From Bilabrum cf. latius (Eukaryota > Bigyra: Bicosoecida > Bigyra > Bicosoecida): 64,000 nucleotides of DNA. Position numbers and translations under genes: made by a program. Shown in pieces: positions 46,701 to 57,666 of this stretch; position 1 is the first letter of the stretch; each line of letters opens with the position of its first letter. The DNA is taken from the NCBI GenBank assembly GCA_965178125.1, contig OZ237737.1:1178001-1242000 (forward strand), read 5' to 3'. Under the pieces are notes generated by a model, which saw only the letters and a program-made list of their open reading frames with translations, did no database searches and was not told the origin of the DNA.

Positions 46701-49700
46701 GAGTCGTGACAATGCAGGAAGTGACGTGAGGATTCGACTGCCCCAAGGGACGGGTGGACCCAGGCCATTTACGACGTACTACGAGCACATGGAGCCTAAG
46801 TGGTTCTGCCAGGTTGGCTACGAGCCACCTGTCATCACAGGGGTCACCTTGTCGGGTTCGTCGACGTTTAGTCTTGCGGCTGCCGGTGATCAGACTCTTC
46901 AGATTGCTGGGAGAGAGTTTGGCATGGACACCACTGCAACCACTGACGGCACGCTAGCTGCTAGCAAGGCGAACGTATTGCTTGGAGATCGCCCGTGCGC
47001 ATCTGTGATCCGGGACTCGACCACAACTCTGCGGTGCATTACTCCAGCTGGGGTCGGGGGACCGTTCAGAGTCAAGGTTACCGTGGATGGACAGACAACG
47101 GCTCAGACCAACTTCAGAGTGAGTTACAACGCCATCACAATTTCCTCCGTGTAGCCCAACACGGCGTACGCTGTGGAAGACAAGTCTACCTCTTTCATCG
47201 TGACGGGGTCCAACATGGCTGTGGCAACCCGCATGTCGGAGCTGCAGATTCAAGTCGGCGGTGTCAGCTGCGAGAACGTCACGGCGTACACGGTTGATAA
47301 CGGCGGGGTTGCGTCAGCTGTCGACTGCCGAATCAACGGTACAAGGTTGCGACAGGTATCAGGCAAGACTGTAGCAGCCACGGTGAACGGTATGTCCGCC
47401 ACGTTTGCATCTGGCGTACTCATTTATGGCTCACCAAGCATTGAGCTAATCGGTGGGGGGTTTGCCGGCACGGACACCAATACGACTGTGCAGATTCGGG
47501 GACGAAGTCTGGGAAGGTCATCAGCAAACATCAAGTCCGTGAAGATCGGAACGTTTCCGTGCGTTGATGTCGACATGCAGGAGCAGACAGACGTGCAGGA
47601 CAACCGGTAGGAGTTCACGTGCGTGCTGCAAGGCGGGGCAGGGACCGATCACGACATTGTTGTGGAGCTAGTGGAAGGCGGGTCTGCGGCAGCCTCTGGG
47701 GTGTTCTCGTTTCAACCGCCTACTTTGGTATCTGTCACCCCCGATGAGTCCAGTATCGGCGCTTTCTTTGCAGATTTTGTCATTTTTGGGTCAGACTTCA
47801 GCTCGCAGGAGTTTGGACTTCTTCCATCCGCCATTACAGTTGGAGGTTCGCCATGTGGCTCGCTTGAGCTCTATAACTCGAGTGCAATTGGATGTCTAAA
47901 CGTCAGTGCGAATGCCTTTTCGGAATCTGGGGTATCAGTTACGTTTGGCGGCTAGACGACCACAGCTGGTGGAATTTTCACGTTCGTTGGAGCGCCTAGG
48001 GTAGACGGATCCCAGCCTGCTACCGGTAGCGTAAATGGCGGGTACAACTTGACTTTGACTGGCGAGAACCTTCCATCTGTGCGGACAGAATTGCTTTCGT
48101 TCACTGTTGGTGGTCGCCCGTGCATCGAGGTTTACCTGAACCCCTCTGGAGAAGACATCGTGTGCATGGTCCCGCCAGGTGTCGGGGCGGTCGTGGATGT
48201 CATCGTGGTCGCGGTTCGAAACGGTGCCCAGCTGCGCGCTGGCGGTTCTGGGTTGTTTCGGTATGATCCGCCATCAATTTCTTCCATCGTGCCCAGGTAT
48301 GTGCTCGTGGGACCTCAAACGTTGCAGTTTGTTATTCTGGGGTCCAATCTCGGAGTGAGGAACGTATCGGGTGCTACTCCGGAGATCATGGTGGCCGGCG
48401 TCTAGTGCTCGAGCATTGAGGTGCTGAACAGCTCGGCCGTGCTTTGTGGCACTTGGTCGAGAGAGGGCGATGCTGAGTACTCGACCAATGCTGTGATCCT
48501 ATCCGTTGGTCAGGTGAGTGCCCGCAACACAGAGGTGCTCTCAGTTGTGAGCCGTCCAATCGTGTCAGCTGTGTCACCAGCCAGTGGGCCCACGCGAGGC
48601 AGTACGCAGGTTGCTGTCACTGGGACTGGGCTTGGCTTCAGCGGGGCGCAGGATGTGCAATTCGTGAGCATTGGCGGTCGCTCGTGCACCAATATTCAGC
48701 TTATTTCACCAACCTGGGTGAGCTGCCGCACGCCGTCAGGTGCGGGGCGAGGCAAAGACGTCTAGCTGACGAGTTCTACGGGTGTCATCTCGACCGGAGG
48801 GGTCGGTCTGTTCGATTACAACCCGCCGACCATTCGCGCTGTCAGTCCCAAGCATGTGCTGACTTCGCCGGATGAAAGCACGACTTACAATATCACCATC
48901 ATTGGAGAGAATCTGGCCGCTCCTGCAGCTGGGAAGGTGCCATCACAGGTAGTTGCTGCTGGGCTTTCGTGTAGCAGCGTCACTGTCCTCAATGAGAGCG
49001 CGGTGCGATGCAACAGCGTTCCAGCTAGTGATTGGCCAAGCAGTGTAATATCTGTAGAGATAGAGCAACAGGTCGTTACTTCGCGCGATACCGATACTTT
49101 TCGGGCTTTCAGGTCACCGTCGGTCGCAGCTGTTGTACCAGCAGAAGCGGTGAGCCGGGGCCGGCTCAACGTCACTGTGATCGGGGCGGAATTTGGCTCC
49201 GGCCAAGGTGATATTGCAGCAATTTACGTTGGAAGTACGGCGTGCCTGGCGCATTACTTTGTGTCTGATAGCATCCTTACCTGCGTGTTGCCACCCGGCA
49301 TTGGTCAGGACCATGAGGTGGTTGTCGAGAATTCGCTGGGGCTTCGCAGCTCAGACGGGGCCTTGTTTTCATACTCGTCCCCTTTAATTCACTCAATCGA
49401 GCCCGGAAGGTCTTTGGAAGGCGACGCTTTCACCGATTTGATGATCAGGGGCGAGAACCTGGGTGCGGTTGCTGCAACTGCGGGCCCCGCCAGGTCGCTC
49501 CGTGACCTTCGTGGTCCTTGGGTTGACATTGAAAGATGCGAGAACGAGACCGTGGTGCGACAGAAGGAGACTTGCGTGAACCGATCGCAGATTGCCCTAG
49601 GCCTCCCTTGCGACAGCGGAACACCGCTCACCAGCAGTATGGCCTGCGTCAACGGCAGCATCGTTGCCGACAACTCCACCTTGTTTCTAGATACGGTATG

Positions 49701-52700
49701 CACGACGGCAAACGTGTCGACAATCGAGATTGTGTGTCGTAACGTGACACCTTGGAGCGTTTGGACTTCGTCTGATGGCACTGAGTACCCCGTGCTGAAC
49801 GACCTCTCCGCTCAGCTCGTGCACAACGGTTCCGGAGTGATGGCACCCACTCGTCTCGAGATCGGTGGATAGTACTGCTAGGGTGGAGTCTTTGTCGTTG
49901 ATGATGAAGCTATCCTGTGTCACGCAATCTCTCTCGAGACTTTCGAATCGCCTCGGGTGGATCTAGAGATAGGTGGTCAGACTGCCACGAGCTTCAGCGC
50001 ATTTGAGTTCTTGGAGGAGCCGTTTGTATCGGCTGTGCGACCCGCCAGCGGCCCCACCATAGGGGGTACAACCATCACCATCTCTGGCGTCGGCTTTGGC
50101 AGGACGGATGGCTCGGATCTTTCGTCTGGGATACGAAGCGAAGACGCTGGAGTAACCGTGTCTCGCCGTCCGTGCACGGACATCAAGGTGCTGGATTCTC
50201 GGACTATTACCTGCAAGACTCCGGCAGGCATTGGTCTAGACCGTGAAGTTCAAGTGCGGAATGCCATTGGAAAGGCGTCCAACGCTGCACCGGTGTTTGA
50301 GTATAACGAGCCCGTGGTCTTGAGCAGCAGTCCTGCGCACGCCGTGCTGGCTCCACCCTTGTCCTCTGCAACTAGGTCTATTGAGATCAGCGGAATCAAC
50401 CTGTGGTCTGGCGATCAGCGCGATCCGCCGCCAATTGTGACCGTTGCTGGTGCATCCTGCGACTAGGTGCGTATGCAGAGCCCAGAAGTTCTATTGTGCA
50501 GCGTACGTCCCAGCGAGTTTGGCATCTCTGGAGAGATCGAGCTTGTGCCTGCCACTGACTCGAGGCAGCGAGTCGTGCAACGCAGTGTGTTTGAAATATA
50601 CTAGGGACCTGTCGTGAGCAGCTTTGATGTGCCTAATAATACCATCCCACAGCGTGGTTAGGTTCAAATGACCATTCGTGGTTCGCAATATGGTGCGAGC
50701 TTGGCAGACATCAGCAGTGTCACGTTGGGTGGAGCTCCTTGCAGCAATCTGCAATTCAAGAGCTCGTCCGAGTTGCTGTGCTAGGTCCCTCTAGGCGCCA
50801 CCGGCAGCAACCCGATCGTGGTCACCAATTCTGAGGGTTACTCATCGAACACCAACGTTCAGTTCTCGTACGCTCGACCGGTGATATCGAGCGTCGAGCC
50901 GTCGTACAGTCATGTGTACGCGTCGAATCGGACGCTTCAGTCATTCTTTATTTCGGGACAAGGATTCGGATGGAAGCAGGAAGATTTGGATACGATTGTG
51001 GTTGGCGGAAATCCGTGCAAGCCCGTTTGGCAGAGCCCAACCTCTGTTCTGTGCGAGGATGTTGATGCGACGTCTTGGACTGGAGCAAGCAGAGATGCGG
51101 TGTCGGTCAAAATAAACGATCTGACCACATCGCAAGCCGGCATTTTTACGGTGTATGACTCACCGTCTGTGTCTACGGTCGCACCGAATTTCGCATAGAG
51201 TCTCGGCGACATCCCGTCTGACTCAAGCTATGTGCCACTGGAGGATCGGCCTCCTGTCCCAGTGTACAACAACATCTCTGTATGTTCCTTGCAAAATGTC
51301 ACGGACAATGGTGTACAAGTCGTGAGAGATGTCTGTACCATTGTGACGAATGTCACCTATGAGCCGGCCCGCGCTGCCAGCGATGAACCGTACCCATCAC
51401 CGTTCCAGCAGATCACTTGCAACGACTGCGGCCAGCGAGCAAGCGATGTGGTCGGCGTGGATGTCGGGGGGCGCCCGTGCACGGATGTCCGAAGTGAAGT
51501 CGTCGGTTCAGCCATTCAGGTGCGATGCAGGGCCCCGCCTGGCACCGGCACTCGCGTCCCACTCACGGTGCATCTGCTTGGAGGGTCCGGACGGTGGAGA
51601 GATTTTGAGTACCGTGCTCCAGTCTTGACTTCAGTCAGCCCCCCAAATTTTCTTTAGGGCAGCCCCGACAACTACACAGGCATCGAGATCCACGGGTCCG
51701 GCTTTGGTCCGTCCGATTACCAACTAAAGCAGACTTATGGCGCACACACAGACTACGCTGCCAGCCCAGTGGAGCTTGAGTTGGGTCAGTTTCCGTGTCT
51801 GGACCTGGACCACGTTTCCGACACTCTGCTCGTGTGTAGAACCATGCGGGCCCCGGCAAGCAGGGCTGTTTCAGTGGTGGTTGACCAGCAATTCGCCACG
51901 CAAAACCTCATGCAGCTTGCAAACCGGCCGGTCATCACCACAGCAGTGCTGCCGGCCGACACCGTAGCATCGGTTGATGGCAATTTCAACGTGACCATCC
52001 GCGGCTCGTTCGGTTGGGTAGAAGAGGACGTCAAGGCCGTGAGGATTGGTGATAGCCCTAGTCCACGATGGTACTGGCAGAGCAACGAGTTCATCATTGC
52101 TGAAGCGCCTCCTGGTTACGGCCGCGCGGCGGTCGTTGAGGTCGAGTTGAGGAACGGCCAGTTCAGCGGCAGGTCGCAGACGATCCAGTACGCACCGCCC
52201 GTGGTGACGGGCATGGAGCCGTCTGTTCTTTTACCCAATGCGGGCAACATCACCGTGAAGATCTTTGGCTCGAATCTCCCGCCCGAAGCCAGCATGATTG
52301 GCTCCATCTCGGTTGCGCAGTACCCGTGCCTCTTGACCGTCGTGAATAGCAGCCTGTACCTATGCGATCTAGTGAATGTTAAGGAGTGGCAGGGGTCTGC
52401 GCTGCAGATCAACGACAAGTAGCAAACTGCCACTGTGTTTGGTGATACATTTGTGGGCCTTGGCGCGCCCCGCATCACCACGCTGTCGCCGCAAAACGGG
52501 CCTACGGACCGCCCCACAACGGTGACACTACGAGGTCAGAATTTCCCCGCGAAGCAGGAAGACCTCGTTGCTGTGTATGTAGGTGGTGTGAGGGCAACCA
52601 ATGCACGAGTAGCCTCTGAACAGGGACAAACTGGTGAGATCCCGATCATCGCCGAGTTTCCCCCGGGCGCTGGTGCTGATATTCCTGTCTGGGTAGAGCT

Positions 52701-55700
52701 CAGGACAGTTTCGTCAGCTGCCGTGCCGATGTGGTCGTACGATCGACCTGAAATCGAGCAGATCGACCCGGAAGAAACGTTTGCGGGCGAATTTGATCTC
52801 GGGCTTACCATTATAGGCAGCAACTTTGGCACGAATCCTGCTCACCTGGGAAACATCACCGTAGTATCGAGGGAGGATGCTGCCCGCGCGGCAACGTGCA
52901 GTGGAAGCCCTGTTTGGCACAGTCCGACCATGATAACTTGCACAGTGCCTCACATGCCCGCGACGATGCCGCACGGCGGTATTCAAGTGTTCGTTGAGAT
53001 CGAATCCCAGCTTTCCATTGCCGTGGGCTCCGGTCAAAGCGCCTTTGTGCTGGGGAGGCCTTTGGTTGAGACCATTTCACCCACGACCGCAGCCGGGAAC
53101 GATAGTATCCTCATCCTTGGGGAGCGGTTTGGCGACAGCGATGACGATATTGAGTCTGTGTCTGTAGATGGGCAGGAATGCCTGGCCTGGGAGCGTCGAG
53201 GTGCAACCGCCATCCAGTGCATCGTCCCGTTCGAGTCTGAGGCTCGCAAGGCTGCTGGCGCGCTGGATACGTCGGCATTAGTAGGCCTGGATGTCGCAGT
53301 GCGAACCCGAGGCGGCCTACAGAGCGAGCCTAACGAATTTTTTGGGTATGCATCGGCCTCGGACGAACCATTTAACGCACCCTTTGGCGTGGTCGGATAC
53401 CGCGAGCAAAATTCCGTCAGCCTCATCAAGTTGCAGTGGCTCTACACTGATAGTGACCTTACCAGGTCAAGAAACCTGCGATTCTACCAGACTGCTCAGG
53501 AGTTTTACGTGTACGCCTATCCTTTGGACGAACGGCTAGTCCAGGATCTGGGTTTCTTTTAGCAGAACGCTAGTCTCGGAATGCAGGAAGGTGATGCAGA
53601 CCAGCCATCTGCGAGAATTCCCCACTCGATCTTGTTCTCGTCCCCTCCGACAGATTCTTCCGGAAACCAGCTAAACTCGACATCCGGCTTTATCGTCCAG
53701 AGGTACGATGCTCGGGTGGTTAGCCAGACGCCTCTTGACAGGTACACAACCACGGCGAGGTATGAGGTGGACGTGCCGGGGTTCCAGGCCCGGCCGTACA
53801 TCTTTCAGGTTGCCGCGAGCAACAATGCCGGCCAAGGACCCATGTCTCATCCCAGCGCAATCGTGTTTGAGGCGTGCGCCTCGAACCAGTTCCTAGCTAC
53901 ACACAAGGCCGCCACTGAGCCTGAGAGGGCAGTCTGCGTTGCATGCCCGGACGGTGCGTTCTGCGGCGGTCTTCCGAGCGAGAACGTCACGGCGCAGGCA
54001 GGCGCATGGCGCGTGCCATGGTCAAGCGAGGGTCTCTTGTTCGAGAACTGCCCTGAGCCTACAGTGTGCCAGGGGACTCCGACGGACATCGACGCCATCC
54101 TTGACGCTCTTGGGGGCACAAGTGGCGATGAGAATACCCCTGTAGAAGCAGAGACGGATGCTTTAAATTCTACATCGGCCCGCGAGCTCGGCGCGAGGTC
54201 TTTGACCGGCGACTGGTCTGAGAATGCGGCAGCAAGATCGCTGCAAGGTGTTCCGCCTGCCGTAGAGAGCCTGCAACGGTTCGGTGGGCGGCGAGGCAAC
54301 TACTCTGAGGCGGCACTGGTGAACGCGCTGCTTGCAACGCTGCAGCAGCACAGCACTGACCTAGAGGTATTCAGGATTCAGGAGCACCTGTCTTGGCACA
54401 GTGTCGACTTGACTAGAATGCCGTACCCTACTTTAGTGCTTGATCCCGAAGAGCAGGAGGGCTGCACGGAGGGCAACTTCGGTACGCTCTGCACCCAGTG
54501 CTAGCTCAACTATGCGCGAAGCGGCACGTTTCAATGCCGACGTTGCGCCGATAGGCGCTATATCATCGTCCTAACCGTGATTGCGTTCTGCGTGCTGATT
54601 GGCGCTATCAGTTTTGTTATCCGCGGCACGCTGATGACCCGCCAGCGCGAGGGCAAGGTCGAGATCATGGTGATCAAGATCGGGTTCTCGCACCTGCAGA
54701 CAGTCGCGCTGGCCTCGTCCTTTGAGCTGTCCTGGCCGAAAGAGATTGTCAGGTTCTTCGACGTGGTGGACACGTCCAGCAGCATATCGCCAGACATTGT
54801 CAGCGTTGATTGCCTGTTCCCACGAACCGGTACTCTGGGATCACGCACGTTCTTTCTTACTACCTCAATGATCCTCGTGGCGCCCATCGCCTTCGTTGCG
54901 GTCGTGTCTATCTTCTGGTTGGGCCGCTTCACCTGCACGGCGGCTGGCAACTCTGGTGCCACGAAACGGATCATCGCCCGGTCCATCGATATGGCTGCAT
55001 CGAGACAGCTGGAGAGGCAGGCCCGCGAGCGCGAGGAAGTGCAGATGGAGTCCAACCCGATGAATCCGACAGGTTCGTCGAGGAGCGATCTGGCGCAATC
55101 GAGCGCGGACTCAGAGGCGCCTCTCAGTAACTTGCTTGATCGGCCAGCTGCCAATGCATCCACCAATCGTTCGCGAACGTCGTTCGAGCCTCGGGCCCCT
55201 GCAACGTCCAAACGGAGTCTGCTAGGCGGCGGAACAAGTGCACAGGGCAGCCCGTCGCGCGGCGTGCAGCCGCTCAAGGGTCTGCGGGCGTCGAGTCCTG
55301 ACTCGAAGCGGGCAGCGTCGCAACCGGGCTCCAAAGCGGGTTCATCATCGTTCGCGTTAAGCGCAGCTCCGCCTCCGCGCAAGCCACGCCCACCTCCAGG
55401 CAAACCCACCTCCAGGTAGCGATCGGGCTCAAACTCCTCATCAGGCAGCAGCTCGGCCAAGTCGGCCATCATGAAAGTTTCGCTTGAACAGGCAATTGAC
55501 CTCGCCGAACAAGCAGCTAGGGCGCTAACGGAGCCGCAGAGCACCACCTCGAGGAGCAAGAGCGTGAGGCTGTCAAGCAAGGGTGCGAGGCGATTCCGGA
55601 GTTCGATTCGACGCGCAAGCAAGATGTCGAGGTCTTTGTAGGGTCATGGTGCTGGAGACAACGGCCTCAAAGAAAATCCGATCCATCTGGCCCTGGCCAA

Positions 55701-57222
55701 CTCGCGCCAACCCGGGACTCCCTTGTCCTCTTCATCCCAGTCACCGCTGTTCGACCATGCGTCACCCGTGAATGTCGGCGATTCCGAGCCTCTCTCGGAG
55801 CAGGACGAGCTAGCGAGGGGCGAGACTGACCTGGTGTCTCGTGTGAGCGAGCTGGCCATCCGTGCAGGCTTGGGGCCTGTCGAAATCGCTGAGCTGGTCA
55901 ACATCGCGCAGGCACACTTCAAGAAAGCGGCCACTTGGCAGCACACTCTGGAACGCATCATGGTAAGCAGCCTCGTGGTGGGATTCCTGGTGCATGCCAC
56001 CGTATCCCGGGCAGCTCTGCTGCTATTCACGTGCATTGGGGTGGGCGATGTGGAGGGTGCCTACGGCCCAGATGGTCAGCCCATTGACCAGGCTGAGGAG
56101 AGGCGCGTGCTGCTCCATGACATGGCCGTGGATTGCAGCAGCAACACCGCACTCACCTTCCGATACGCCGTGGGACTGCCATTCTTCGTGCTATACTCGA
56201 TCGGGGTGCCGCTTCTTGTGGGCACCCTGCTGTATATCTACAGAGAAGAACTGCAAAATCCAGCGTTTGGCCGCCGATTCTACTTCCTTTTCGCTGGTTT
56301 CAGAACCAAAGCGGTGTACTGGGAGAGCGTGGTGGCCCTTCGTAAGGTTGGTATTGCTGTGATCGCTGTGTTCCTTCGGCCCCAAGGCATTGACGTGCAG
56401 GCGTATTGCGCCCTGATCCTAGTGTTCGTCGGTGTCGTGGTGCACTCGAGGGCATGGCCGTACCAGAGCCAGGTGCTGAACCTGCTTGAACTGCAATGCC
56501 TGTGCACGCAATTCGTGACGTTCTACTGCGGGCTGTTCTTGATCTCGCCCAGCGTGGACGAGGCCGGCAAGGAGACAGCAACTTCGGTGATGCTGCTCGC
56601 CAATTCGTTCTGTCTCATCAGCATTGCCACCGTGCTGATCGGCCGGCAACTCGCCGCCCAGCTGCACAAGTGCGACCTGTTGAACCCCAATCCCACTTTC
56701 CCAAGCGACCGAACGTGGTCGTAGTGGTGCTGCAGCATGTGCTTTGCGATATGCCTGCCGTCCGAAGAAGAGCTCAGAGCAGCATCCACGAAGTAGGTGC
56801 AGAAGGAGAGCAAGCTCACTCGGTACTTGACCACGGCGCCCCAGGTCACCTTGCTCAAGGCGGGGCAGGGCGACTTACGCCGGGACGATCTCGGCGACGA
56901 GGCCGGCGAGGTGGCCAGCGACCAGACGTCTGGAAGGCAGGTCCGGGCCGGTTCTTTCTCTCGGAAGAGCCCGGGTCGCGCGGCGGGGCGAAGATCGTCA
57001 AACGTCCACTCCATGGCGCGGTCGCCGTACGCTGCTAAAGCTGCTGTGGCGCGGCTGTCGACGAACCAGAGGGGAAAGGGGTCTGGTAGCAGGTCGTAGA
57101 GCGTGATCGACAGGGTGAAGTCGATCGGTGGCTAGGAGGTGGTGAGCCCGATCGTTTCAGCCGCGGGACGAGCTGAAGAGGTCGCATCGTTCCGCGAGCG
57201 TGCGAAGCAACAGCGACCTTGA
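43748..57222 (+). CDS. Giant receptor-like protein B: Gly-rich, IPT/TIG array, FN3-like, multipass membrane module
   Basis: Likely a plasma-membrane adhesion or sensing protein. Exon 1 is 43748-44035 (signal peptide with core AFLLFVCATVLL; alternative ATG at 43730), intron 44036-44130 (GTAAGA...CCGCAG), exon 2 44131-57222; 4,459 residues, TGA stop at 57220. Order: Gly-rich beta-type N-terminus (44.1-45.3 kb), IPT/TIG array (45.7-53.4 kb), fibronectin-III-like segment (53.4-53.88 kb), Cys-rich stalk, several TM helices (from about 54570; others 54860-54940 and 55970-56660), with long basic/Ser-rich cytoplasmic stretches. The frame is broken by 31 TAGs, from 44269 to 57133, but by no TAA or TGA. 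Repeat homology continues across nearly all of them. TAG use is about 7 per 1,000 codons, far above receptors A and C. Confidence 0.88.
44413..44490 (+). other. Cluster of four in-frame TAG codons in receptor B
   Basis: TAGs at 44413, 44419, 44428 and 44488 fall within 26 codons of a low-complexity Ser/Ala/Pro/Gln segment; the first follows a CAA codon directly. Flanking frame is fixed on both sides by the spliced N-terminal exon and by the Gly-rich domain. Read as Gln, the stretch becomes a Gln-rich linker, consistent with neighbouring CAA and CAG codons. Confidence 0.85.
45660..53400 (+). repeat. IPT/TIG repeat array of receptor B
   Basis: Roughly twenty tandem IPT/TIG units. Repeated landmarks are [FY]-x-Y-x-x-P-x-[IV]-x-S-[VI]-x-P, then [IV]-x-G-x-x-[FL]-G, then GG-x-x-C and C-x-x-P-x-G-x-G. 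Examples: FRYDPPSISSIVP, LFDYNPPTIRAVSP, VEYN-like FEYNEPVVLSS, QFSYARPVISSVEP. Many TAGs fall inside these units, so their columns can be compared with sister units. Confidence 0.85.
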
Positions 57223-57666
57223 TGCATAGCACAGCTGGTGAGGTAGTCGCAACCACAGGCCGTCATACGATGGCTCCGATGTGACCGCACGGCGGTGGTG
57301 CTCTGACAGGACCGACTTGATTGAATTGATTTGCACATGCTTTGCTATTGCTACTCCACGTCAAGATCTCAACTACGACGCGCCCTCAGAATCAGAAAGT
57401 AGAAGTTGGTGAAAAATTACCGTGTAAAGTAGCAACGCAAAGCACACTAGACCATTGACAGGCGCGCCCCTCAACCCAGCTGATCCTGATCTTGCTGAAA
57501 CCGCGCGCTCTGAGCCAGCAACCTCGCAGCTCAGCTGACGAGGGTTGCGGCACACGCAGAATCAGCTCGAGTAACAGACCAGTTGGAGCCACAGGACGCG
57601 ACGAGCAAGGCCAAGCAAAGACAAGATGCTAGAAAATGATACAAAAACGAACGCACTCGCAGACCA
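57223..57666. other. Convergent intergenic region between receptors B and C
   Basis: About 440 nt between two TGA stops facing each other; presumably both 3' UTRs. No RNA gene, repeat or further coding sequence is visible. Confidence 0.5.
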
